From: Nocardia paucivorans NBRC 100373 | GTDB lineage: Bacteria; Actinomycetota; Actinomycetes; Mycobacteriales; Mycobacteriaceae | NCBI RefSeq assembly: GCF_000308675.1 | Contig: NZ_BAGE01000026.1 | Location: forward strand, 1 to 32,760 | DNA: 32,760 bases | Reading direction: 5' to 3' | Part shown: one piece after another, positions 1-9,440 of the stretch | Numbering within the stretch: the first letter of the stretch is position 1 | Layout: each line of letters starts with the position of its first letter | Notes under the pieces: generated by a model | What the model was told of the DNA's origin: nothing | The model's database searches: none | Seen by the model: the letters and a program-made list of their open reading frames with translations, nothing else | Position numbers and translations under genes: made by a program

Positions 1-308
1 GCAGCGGCGATCGGCTCGACCGCCGGAGCCGGTGCGGGCGCCGGGGCGGCCTCGGGGGCCGGTGCGGGCGCCGGGGCGGCCTCGGCCACCTGCTCGGCGG
101 CCGGAGCGGCCTGCTCCTCGGCCACCATGGCGATACGGCTGGGCGCAACGTCGTTGTCGGCGACGGATACGGCCGAGGAAGCGGTCACGGCGACCAGTCC
201 GGCCGCGGCCATGGCAACGGCGAAGGTCTCCCGGCGGGAGCGGCCACGCAGGGCGGCGATACCGGAGACAGCGCGGGTACGGGCGATGCGGAAACGGTGG
301 TCAGGCAT
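1..308 (-). CDS. Secreted Ala/Pro-rich protein, N-terminal part only
   Basis: The gene starts with ATG at 306-308 and runs off the left edge, so only about 102 residues are visible. The N-terminus is Arg-rich (RFRIARTR, then LRGRSRR) and is followed by a hydrophobic stretch around residues 29-50 (AVAMAAAGLVAVTASSAVSV), which looks like an export signal. After it come low-complexity Ala/Pro/Glu repeats (EEQAAPAAEQVAEAAPAPAPAPE). This layout is common in exported actinobacterial cell-wall hydrolases (M23, NlpC/P60 or Rpf type), where a Pro/Ala linker precedes a C-terminal catalytic domain. The catalytic part lies outside the window, so the function is unassigned. A very long untranslated region precedes the gene. 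Confidence 0.65.
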   Translation of the reverse strand, partial: MPDHRFRIARTRAVSGIAALRGRSRRETFAVAMAAAGLVAVTASSAVSVADNDVAPSRIAMVAEEQAAPAAEQVAEAAPAPAPAPEAAPAPAPAPAVEPIAA

Positions 309-3033
<2,725 letters not shown>

Positions 3034-3162
3034 CGAGATTTTCGGGCCGGTGGTGTCAGGCGCTTTTTCGGAGGCTGCAACAGGTCGGTATCGACTCATG
3101 GGCGAGATCATCTCGCTGGTATCCGCTGTAACAGGTCGGAAGTAATCTCGGTGCGGTAAGAG

Positions 3163-3193
3163 GTGATTTCGATCACGGCGCACCCCGTGCGCC
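3163..3193. terminator. Tandem hairpins after fadH
   Basis: Two adjacent hairpins are visible: GTGAT-TTCG-ATCAC at 3163-3176 and GGCGCAC-CCC-GTGCGCC at 3177-3193. They lie between the fadH stop and the 3' end of the oppositely oriented tRNA-Lys, so they could stop transcription from either side. Neither has a clear U-tract, so the call is tentative. Confidence 0.35.
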
Positions 3194-3287
3194 CCGAGTT
3201 GAGTGGCGGAACTTCTCGTCGAGGGCTTCCGGCCGGGAATCCCGCCTCCGGTATGGTCCGGGAGATCGGGAGGGAGAGGTCTCATGG

Positions 3288-3360
<73 letters not shown>

Positions 3361-3688
3361 TTGCCCCGTTATGCGGTGCGGGACAGACATTAACAGGCCG
3401 AGGGCGCAGAAGTGAAATCGATATCCGAACAGGGGTGTGAGCAGGGCTGGAAACGACACCGGAATGTAACGGCGTGAGGTTCGGACGGGATCAAACCGTA
3501 CGAGCCCGCAACAGTCGACAACGTCCATGTTTCACATTGGGATCGACTTGGTGTGGCCGGCACAATGACTCACGTGGTCTCGACCGATCCCGCCGATGCG
3601 GTGGGTCGAGCGCGTCAGTAATCAATCGGTCGGATCCGAAGCCGTGGTGCGGGCTGGTCGCACTGGGACTTGAAACGGGGTTTTAGAC
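3361..3688. other. 328-base gap between tRNA-Lys and the L,D-transpeptidase gene
   Basis: The gap separates divergent genes and must hold both promoters. Apart from the candidate tRNA promoter, a weak plus-strand pair TTGGGA...CACAAT (18-base spacer, about 3537-3566) could serve the transpeptidase gene. No gene or repeat was recognised. Confidence 0.35.
3387..3416 (-). promoter_or_regulatory. Candidate promoter of tRNA-Lys
   Basis: On the minus strand TTCACT (3411-3416) and TAATGT (3387-3392) are separated by 18 bases and lie about 26 bases upstream of the mature tRNA 5' end. This fits a SigA-type promoter, but each box deviates from consensus. Confidence 0.35.
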
Positions 3689-4900
3689 ATGCATAGTGGT
3701 CGTCGTCGAGGCGGATCGCTCAGACGGTGCAGTGTGCCGTTGATCTTTCTCGCATTTCTCGCAATGGTGCTATCGGCGTGTTCTTCATCACAATCATCCG
3801 ATGCGTCGGTGCCCATCGATCGAAACCCCTTCACCGAACTGATCAAGCCCAAGCTGCTCGCTCCGATGAAGGATGGTGCGGTCGGTGTATCGCCGGTCGC
3901 ACCGATCACCTTCACCGTGGAGGACGGCAGGTTCTCCGAGGTGCGCTTGGTGAATCCGGAGGGTGGGGTGGTCAATGGCACGATGGCCGCCGACGGCCGC
4001 ACCTGGGCCACCACCGAACCTCTCGGCTACGGCACCACCTACCAGCTGGAGGCGAAGGCGCTCGGGCTCGGGGGATCCGTCACCAGCACTATGAAATTCA
4101 CCACAACCGTTCCGGACAACAAGACCAAGCCCTATCTGACCCCGGGCGAAGGCGAAGTGGTCGGTATCGGGCAACCGGTGGCGGTTCAGTTCGATGAGAA
4201 CATCCCGGACCGCAAGGCCGCCCAGGACGCGATCACCATCACCACCGACCCACCGGTGGAGGGCGCGTTCTACTGGGTGAACAACCGGGAGGTCCGGTGG
4301 CGGCCCGAACATTTCTGGGCGCCGGGCACCCGGGTGAACATCGACGTGAATGTCTACGGCCGGGATCTCGGTGACGGCCTCTACGGCCAAGAGGACATAC
4401 ACTCGCATTTCATCATCGGTGACGCGGTGATCTTCACCGCCGACGACAACACCAAACAGGTGGTGGTGGAACGCAACGGTCAGGTCATCCGGACCATGCC
4501 CACGTCCATGGGCAAGGACTCCACCCCCACGCCCAACGGCGTCTACATCCTCGCCGACAAGCACGAACACATCGTCATGGACTCCTCGACCTACGGGGTC
4601 GCGGTGGACTCGCCGGCCGGTTACCGCACCGATGTCGACTATGCGACACGGATGTCCTACAGCGGTATCTTCTTCCACTCGGCGCCCTGGTCGCTGGCCG
4701 CCCAGGGCAATACGAACACCAGCCACGGCTGTCTGAACTTGAGCCCCGAGGACGCCCTATGGGTGCTTCAGACTGCCAAACGCGGGGATATCGCGATCGT
4801 GAAGAACACCATCGGCGGCACTCTGTCGGGTACGGACGGTCTCGGCGACTGGAATATCCCGTGGCCGGAATGGAAGGCCGGTAACGCCGATATCGGCTGA
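3689..4900 (+). CDS. Lipoprotein L,D-transpeptidase (LdtMt2 type)
   Basis: This enzyme forms 3-to-3 peptidoglycan cross-links outside the membrane and is usually the target of carbapenems. The protein is 403 residues (M. tuberculosis LdtMt2 408). It opens with an Arg-rich lipoprotein signal and lipobox LSAC at residues 28-31, so Cys31 should be lipidated. Two Ig-like domains follow at roughly 45-255 (for example NREVRWRPEHFWAPGT). The YkuD catalytic domain is at about 255-385. It contains His330 in FFHSAPW and the active-site motif SHGCLNLS with His346 and Cys348, matching the spacing in LdtMt2. The C-terminal tail holds WNIPWPEW. The ATG at 3689 gives the complete signal peptide. The gene stands alone and ends at a strong hairpin terminator. 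Confidence 0.95.
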   Translation: MHSGRRRGGSLRRCSVPLIFLAFLAMVLSACSSSQSSDASVPIDRNPFTELIKPKLLAPMKDGAVGVSPVAPITFTVEDGRFSEVRLVNPEGGVVNGTMAADGRTWATTEPLGYGTTYQLEAKALGLGGSVTSTMKFTTTVPDNKTKPYLTPGEGEVVGIGQPVAVQFDENIPDRKAAQDAITITTDPPVEGAFYWVNNREVRWRPEHFWAPGTRVNIDVNVYGRDLGDGLYGQEDIHSHFIIGDAVIFTADDNTKQVVVERNGQVIRTMPTSMGKDSTPTPNGVYILADKHEHIVMDSSTYGVAVDSPAGYRTDVDYATRMSYSGIFFHSAPWSLAAQGNTNTSHGCLNLSPEDALWVLQTAKRGDIAIVKNTIGGTLSGTDGLGDWNIPWPEWKAGNADIG

Positions 4901-4930
4901 CCGGCGCGAGGAAAACAGGACTATACGAAC

Positions 4931-4962
4931 GGAAGGCCCGGCGCTTTGGCGCCGGGCCTTCC
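4931..4962. terminator. Strong bidirectional terminator
   Basis: A perfect 14-bp stem (GGAAGGCCCGGCGC, 4931-4944, with its complement at 4949-4962) closes a 4-base loop. It sits 30 bases after the transpeptidase stop and 6 bases after the stop of the convergent repeat-protein gene, so it probably serves both. Confidence 0.85.
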
Positions 4963-4968
4963 GCACGT

Positions 4969-7116
4969 CTATGCCGGGGGAGGGGGATCTTCGGCCTTCT
5001 CGGGCGGGGCCGTCCTGGGCGGCAAGATCGGACCGAGTAGATCGGTAGCGCGCTGTGCGGCGTCCTCGATGGTTGATGGTCTGTTGTCAGGAGCTTGCTC
5101 GGGCGCCGGGGGCTGTTCTTGTTCCGGCGCGGGTTCGGACCCCGATACGGAAGGCAGTCCGGGCTCCGGCCGATGCTCGGGCGCCGGTTTCGATTCGGGC
5201 TCGTCTTTGTCCTTTTTGTCTTTGTCTTTGTCGTCTTTGTCCGGAGCGTCCTCGGCATCCTTGGCAGCGGCGGCAGCGGTAGTGGCGGCCGCTGTTATTC
5301 CCATTGCAATCGTGGCAGCGACGGCGGTCATCGCTGCGCCGCCCGGATCTGCTCCTGTGCTAGGGCCATTGCCAGGGCCGAGGGCTGCTCCGGAATTGTC
5401 GTCCGGGGTGCTGTCCGAGCTGTTCCTTGGCTTGGGTGTGCCGTGGTTCTTGGGTGTGCCGTGGTTCTTGGGTGTGCCGTGGTTCTTGGGTGTGCCGTGG
5501 TTCTTGGGTGTGCCGTGGTCTTTGGGTGTGCCGTGGTCTTTGGGTGTGCCGTGGTCTTTGGGTGTGCCGTGGTCTTTGGGTGTGCCGTGGTTCTTGGGTG
5601 TGCCGTGGTTCTTGGGTGTGCCGTGGTCTTTGGGTGTGCCGTGGTCTTTGGGTGTGCCGTGGTTCTTGGGTGTGCCGTGGTTCTTGGGTGTGCCGTGGTC
5701 TTTGGGTGTGCCGTGGTCTTTGGGTGTGCCGTGGTCTTTGGGTGTGCCGTGGTTCTCGGGAGTGCCGGGGGTTGTCGGTGTAGTAGGTGTGGACTCGGCC
5801 GGGGTTTCGGTCTCGGGGTTTTCGTTGTCGTCTCCGCCCAGACCGAAAGCCGCAAGACCTACGCCGGCAACCGCAGCGGCGCCGAGGGCGGCCTTGGTGC
5901 TGTCGCTCTTGTCCTTGGTGCTGTCGTCCTTGTCCTTGGTGCTGTCGCTCTTGTCCTTGGTGCTGTCGTCCTTGTCCTTGGTGCTGTCGCTCTTGTCCTT
6001 GGTGCTGTCGCTCTTGTCCTTGGTGCTGTCGTCCTTGTCCTTGGTGCTGTCGTCCTTGTCCTTGGTGCTGTCGTCCTTGTCCTTGGTGCTGTCGTCCTTG
6101 TCCTTGGTGCTGTCGTCCTTGTCCTTGGTGCTGTCGTCCTTGTCCTTGGTGCTGTCGTCCTTGTCCTTGGTGCTGTCGTCCTTGTCCTTGGTGCTGTCGT
6201 CCTTGTCCTTGGTGCTGTCGTCCTTGTCCTTGGTGCTGCCGGGTTCGGGGTGGTCGGGGTCCGGGGTGCGGGGTGGCCATACCTGGACGTCATTGGGGTC
6301 GGGAGAGCGTGGTTTGTCGTCCGTGGTGGGTTTGTTGTCTGTGGTGGGTGCGGGGTGGTCGGGGTCCGGGGTGCGGGGTGGCTGTACCGGCGCGTCGCGA
6401 TGAGGGCGGTTGGTTTCTGGGGTGCTGTTGCGGATGGTGCTGTTGGGATCGGGGTTGCTGTTTTGGCGTGGCAGGTCGGCGCCGGCGTTGCGTTGGTCGT
6501 TGGTACTCGGGTAGGGGTGGCGGCCTGCGCGGGTGCCTTCGCCGGGGACGCTCGGACCGTTGTTTCCGGGGCTGTGTCCGTGGTCGGAAGGTGGACTGGT
6601 GCTATCCGAGGTGCGGGGAACGGGTCCGCCCGCCACCAGCTTGTCGGAGTGGGGATGGTTGGTGTTGGGGCTGCCGGTGCCAGTGCCGTGGGTATCGGGG
6701 TCAGGGACGCGAGAAGGCGCCAGAGAAACAGGTGGGAAGTCGGGATCGCCGGCGCGGTAGACAACGTTGTTGCCAAGGGAGCTGATTTCGTCCGGGGTCA
6801 AGCCCCATTCCTGGTACCAGTCCCATTCGCCCCTCCGCCGGCGCAGTTCTCGGTCCTCTTCTCGGATGAAATCCGCCCACTCCCGTCTGCCGTCCTGTGC
6901 GCGGTTGTGGGAGTTGACCACCAGGCGCAAAGGACTGGAGCTGTGATCCTTGGTGTTGCTTCTCAGATGCGTGCCTATTCGCATCACAACTTCCATCAAT
7001 TTTTCTTTGAGCATCCTCAGGAATGCTGCTTCCCGCGACGGTGGCAATACTTCATCCTTACATCGGGGATCGCGACGGTCGACTGCACGGAGCCGCTGTT
7101 CTCTCTCGTCCGGCAT
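4969..7116 (-). CDS. Unrecognised repeat-rich protein with two coding minisatellites
   Basis: I do not recognise this gene. From ATG at 7116 it encodes 715 residues. The N-terminal part is charged and may be folded (REWADFIREEDRELRRRR, then WDWYQEWGLTPDEISSLG, to about residue 120). A Pro/Asn/Ser-rich linker follows. Then come 16 copies of STKDKDD/STKDKSD (about 294-405) and a hydrophobic Ala/Gly segment (AALGAAAVAGVGLAAFGLG, about 409-428). Next are 18 copies of a six-residue HGTPK(D/N) repeat (about 452-559) and a second Ala-rich segment (about 592-617). The tail is acidic-basic then Pro-rich (KDDKDKDKKDKDEPES to PPPPA). The two hydrophobic stretches might span or enter a membrane; this is inference. 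Ribosome sites are weak. Alternative starts are ATG at 6984, preceded by GGAAG, or ATG at 7014. Mostly G/C third positions within the 21-bp repeats support the minus frame. Confidence 0.7.
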   Translation of the reverse strand: MPDEREQRLRAVDRRDPRCKDEVLPPSREAAFLRMLKEKLMEVVMRIGTHLRSNTKDHSSSPLRLVVNSHNRAQDGRREWADFIREEDRELRRRRGEWDWYQEWGLTPDEISSLGNNVVYRAGDPDFPPVSLAPSRVPDPDTHGTGTGSPNTNHPHSDKLVAGGPVPRTSDSTSPPSDHGHSPGNNGPSVPGEGTRAGRHPYPSTNDQRNAGADLPRQNSNPDPNSTIRNSTPETNRPHRDAPVQPPRTPDPDHPAPTTDNKPTTDDKPRSPDPNDVQVWPPRTPDPDHPEPGSTKDKDDSTKDKDDSTKDKDDSTKDKDDSTKDKDDSTKDKDDSTKDKDDSTKDKDDSTKDKDDSTKDKDDSTKDKSDSTKDKSDSTKDKDDSTKDKSDSTKDKDDSTKDKSDSTKAALGAAAVAGVGLAAFGLGGDDNENPETETPAESTPTTPTTPGTPENHGTPKDHGTPKDHGTPKDHGTPKNHGTPKNHGTPKDHGTPKDHGTPKNHGTPKNHGTPKDHGTPKDHGTPKDHGTPKDHGTPKNHGTPKNHGTPKNHGTPKNHGTPKPRNSSDSTPDDNSGAALGPGNGPSTGADPGGAAMTAVAATIAMGITAAATTAAAAAKDAEDAPDKDDKDKDKKDKDEPESKPAPEHRPEPGLPSVSGSEPAPEQEQPPAPEQAPDNRPSTIEDAAQRATDLLGPILPPRTAPPEKAEDPPPPA
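5438..5761 (-). repeat. 18 tandem copies of an 18-bp unit
   Basis: The plus-strand unit is GTGCCGTGG followed by TTCTTGGGT or TCTTTGGGT. Eighteen units run without interruption, giving HGTPKN or HGTPKD on the minus strand. In gene order the residues form blocks: one divergent N unit, then D3, N2, D2, N2, D4, N4. Unit length is a multiple of three and neither variant contains a stop, so copy-number change would keep the frame. Confidence 0.95.
5902..6237 (-). repeat. 16 tandem copies of a 21-bp unit
   Basis: The unit encodes STKDKDD or STKDKSD. In gene order there are ten D-type units and then S, S, D, S, D, S. Units differ essentially only at the GAC/AGC codon, indicating recent expansion or homogenisation. 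The array lies upstream, in gene sense, of the 18-bp array in the same reading frame. Confidence 0.95.
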
Positions 7117-7530
7117 GCCGCCGGACGTCCACTGAACTTGCGCCGGCGCCTTCCTCCAGGATGGGGTGCAACACCTGGTACCCGGCAGTAGGGGAATCCC
7201 TTGATCCACATGGGGTCGGTGCCCTACATCTCGGCGGTCACTGTTGCCTGCCGGATTCCGCTTCGGCAGGAGCCGGAGTCGCGAGCGCCGTGGGGTCGGA
7301 ATCCCGTTCGGGCATTTGCTGTGATGTCGTAGCCCGGGAGGCCGGCGCGGCATATGAGGCTGTGGGGTCGTCGAAACCATTCCGCCGGCGCACGAGGTCA
7401 AGACCCACTTGTGTGGCCATGTGATCGAGTCGGCGGGTTGGGTGTTTTGCGCGATGGTCCCGAGCGAGGGGATCATGGCCGATACCCGGTGGAGGGTTAC
7501 GTCGAGTACGCACGGCTTGTGAAAAGCCGG
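7117..7530. other. Gap upstream of the repeat-protein gene
   Basis: Apart from the doubtful small frame at 7238-7420, this stretch holds no supported gene. The repeat-protein frame stays open upstream to 7476, but residues there are rich in Pro, Arg and Cys with no family resemblance, so I treat it as non-coding. The promoter of the repeat-protein gene must lie here, since a terminator closes the upstream tRNA unit. I could not identify it. Confidence 0.35.
7238..7420 (-). CDS. Possible small hypothetical protein
   Basis: A 60-residue open frame starts at ATG 7420 (MATQVGLDLVRRRNGFDDP) and ends in an Ala/Pro/Glu-rich tail. A longer version would start at GTG 7513. It lies on the same strand as the repeat-protein gene and about 120 bases upstream of its start. 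I see no ribosome site and no recognisable domain. It could equally be non-coding leader sequence or a remnant of a longer N-terminus of the repeat protein. Confidence 0.2.
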   Translation of the reverse strand: MATQVGLDLVRRRNGFDDPTASYAAPASRATTSQQMPERDSDPTALATPAPAEAESGRQQ

Positions 7531-7566
7531 ATAGGCCCTGACCGGAAGGAACCGGTCAGGGCCTAT
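7531..7566 (-). terminator. Terminator after tRNA-His
   Basis: A perfect 15-bp stem (ATAGGCCCTGACCGG and its complement) encloses a 6-base loop at 7546-7551. It begins a few bases past the tRNA-His 3' end. On the minus strand it is followed by CCGGCTTTT, a short T-run consistent with intrinsic termination. Confidence 0.8.
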
Positions 7567-7575
7567 CTCATGTGG

Positions 7576-7648
7576 GGTGAGTGACGGGACTCGAACCCGC
7601 GACAGCCAGGATCACAACCTGGTGCTCTACCAACTGAACTACACTCAC
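7576..7648 (-). tRNA. tRNA-His (GTG)
   Basis: The minus strand forms a 73-nt cloverleaf. The acceptor arm is GTGAGTG/CACTCAC, and the anticodon loop TTGTGAT gives anticodon GTG. The T arm contains GGTTCGAGTCC. The discriminator is C73 and a G lies at -1 (position 7649), both hallmarks of tRNA-His. CCA is encoded at 7573-7575. Confidence 0.97.
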
Positions 7649-7703
7649 CATTGCCGGTGAAGAACCGGCGGGCTAGATACTAGCGTGTTTACCCCCTCCG
7701 AGC

Positions 7704-8354
7704 CTAATCGGTTTCCGGCGAGCCGTTGACCTGGGCCGATGGCAGGTTGACCTCCAGGGCGCCGACCTCGGCGGCGATTGCGGTGATCTCCGCCGTGGAC
7801 GGGCCGGGCGGGGCGACGAAGGCGGTGCGTCGGTAGTAGATCAGTTCGCGGATGGACTCCTTGATATCGGCCAGCGCGCGGTGGGTGAGCCCCTTCTCCG
7901 GCTGCCCGAAGTAGATCCGCGGGTACCAGCGTCGGCACAGCTCCTTGATCGAGCTGACGTCGATCATCCGATAGTGCAGGTGTTCGTCCAACCGGGGCAT
8001 GTCCCGGGCGATGAACCCGCGATCGGTGGCGATGGAATTACCGGCCAGCGGTACCGCTCCGGGGGTGGGCACGTACTGCCGGATGTAATCGAGGACCTGT
8101 TGTTCGGCTTCCTCGACGGTGACCGTGGACCGGCGGACCTCTTCGGTGAGCCCCGAGCGGGCATGCATCTCGGCCACTACGGATGGCATGGCGGCGAGCG
8201 CTTCGTCGTCGGCGTGGATGACGATATCGACGCCGTCACCCAGGACATTCAACTCGCTGTCGGTGACGAGGGCGGCCACCTCGATCAGCTTGTCGCTGTC
8301 CAGGCGCAGCCCGGTCATCTCGCAGTCCATCCACACCACGAGTTTGTCGCTCAC
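7704..8354 (-). CDS. orn: Oligoribonuclease
   Basis: Orn is a cytoplasmic 3'-to-5' exonuclease that finishes RNA decay by degrading dinucleotides and other very short oligomers, including pGpG from c-di-GMP turnover. The 216-residue protein has the DEDDh exonuclease layout. Asp10 and Glu12 lie in WMDCEMTGL, followed by [10 protein letters not shown] with the second Asp, DVSSIKEL, and the His/Asp motif in [12 protein letters not shown]. The start is GTG at 8354, preceded by a good ribosome site (GGAG, 6 bases upstream). It lies 55 bases upstream of tRNA-His on the same strand. A short hairpin (GCCGGT/ACCGGC, 7653-7669) sits between them and may be a weak terminator or processing element. As I recall, orn, tRNA-His and cmrA are also near each other in M. 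tuberculosis. Confidence 0.96.
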   Translation of the reverse strand: MSDKLVVWMDCEMTGLRLDSDKLIEVAALVTDSELNVLGDGVDIVIHADDEALAAMPSVVAEMHARSGLTEEVRRSTVTVEEAEQQVLDYIRQYVPTPGAVPLAGNSIATDRGFIARDMPRLDEHLHYRMIDVSSIKELCRRWYPRIYFGQPEKGLTHRALADIKESIRELIYYRRTAFVAPPGPSTAEITAIAAEVGALEVNLPSAQVNGSPETD

Positions 8355-8499
8355 TGGACACTCCGTAGCCCCGTGGTCACAGTCGACCGGTGCATTGGGT
8401 TGCGCTGTATCGCAAGCATGTAATTTGACACCACTAATTTGTCGGACACTTCCACTACCCTAGTCAGCCCTATGACTCTTTCGATTGATTAACGCCTGT

Positions 8500-9300
8500 C
8501 TACTGTCCACCGAGTTTCCGGTAGAACGCCCCCGCGATCGGGGCGGTCACGGCACGAGGACCGTACTGGCCGGCGACGCTCATCCCCTTGCCGATCAGCC
8601 CCGGCACGACTCGCATCTTGTTTCGTAGCAGCGCGTCGATCGATATCCTCGCGGTCTGCTCCGAGGAGACCCACATGAAGTCGGGGACCATCCGGTCGAC
8701 GATCGACGCCTCGGCCGGGTCCGGGGTCTCGGTGCGTACCGGACCGGGGGCGAGCAGGGTGACGTGGACACCGGAGCTCTTCAGTTCTCCGCGCAGCGAT
8801 TCGGCGAAGGTATTCGCGAAGGCCTTGCTCGCCGCGTAGGTGGTGTTGTTGGGGATGGCCATATTGCCCGCGGCGGAACCACTTATGAGGATGCCGCCGC
8901 CGCGGCGGGTCAGCATGCCCGGTAGGACGGCCAGGGTGAGGTCGTGGACGGCGACGGCATTGAGCTCCAACTGGGCTCGTTCGTAGGCGGGGTCGAGGTC
9001 GGCGACGGGGCCGAAGGTCGCGATACCGGCGTTGTTGCACAGGATCGCGATCTCACGTTCGGCCAGTTCCTCGACCAGCGGTGCGCGCTGCGCCCGGTCG
9101 GCCAGGTCGATGGCCCGGACCTCGGCGGCGATCCCGTGATCCCGGGTGAGTCGATGGCCGAGTCCCTCGAGCAGTTCCGCGCGCCGGGCGACGAGGATCA
9201 GCGAATAGCCGCGGCGGGCCAGTTCCTCGGCCAATGCGGTTCCGATTCCGGACGATGCGCCGGTGACCACGGCGCGGTTCTCAGCGGTTGCGGCTGGCAC
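8500..9300 (-). CDS. cmrA: SDR-family mycolate reductase CmrA homologue
   Basis: In mycobacteria and corynebacteria CmrA (Rv2509) reduces the 3-oxo mycolate precursor to mature mycolic acid using NADPH. The 266-residue protein has the classical SDR layout: cofactor loop TGASSGIG (residues 13-20), NNAG, catalytic Ser in ISGSAAG, and YAASK. It matches Rv2509 strongly through LNAVAVHDLTLAVLPGM, VHVTLLAPGPVRTE and the C-terminal YRKLGG. I chose GTG at 9300 because GGAG lies 5 bases upstream. GTG at 9306 would place the Shine-Dalgarno against the start. It is followed by orn on the same strand (145-base gap) and is divergent from the MFS gene. It supports a mycolic-acid-producing host. Confidence 0.88.
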   Translation of the reverse strand: MPAATAENRAVVTGASSGIGTALAEELARRGYSLILVARRAELLEGLGHRLTRDHGIAAEVRAIDLADRAQRAPLVEELAEREIAILCNNAGIATFGPVADLDPAYERAQLELNAVAVHDLTLAVLPGMLTRRGGGILISGSAAGNMAIPNNTTYAASKAFANTFAESLRGELKSSGVHVTLLAPGPVRTETPDPAEASIVDRMVPDFMWVSSEQTARISIDALLRNKMRVVPGLIGKGMSVAGQYGPRAVTAPIAGAFYRKLGGQ

Positions 9301-9440
9301 ACTCACTCCGTCACCCTAATGCGTTCCACCGCGTGCGCTCCGATTGCCGAGGACGGCCCGGCGCGGGACTTGTCCCAGGGCGGTGCGTCACCGGATTCCT
9401 TCCGCCCGATCGGACGGCAGATTCGCGTTACGCTCATCCG

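Noticed and set aside
5438..6237. CRISPR array
   Set aside because: The units are directly adjacent, 18 and 21 bp long, with no unique spacers, and no cas genes are present.
4946..7191. Long plus-strand open frames (485 and 698 codons) across the repeat region
   Set aside because: Both tandem units are multiples of three and lack stops in all frames used, so open frames arise on both strands. The plus translations are runs of GVPWFL/LSLVLSS or VLGCAVV/VLVLGAVV with no plausible protein around them, while the minus frame has normal G/C third positions and a terminator at its stop.
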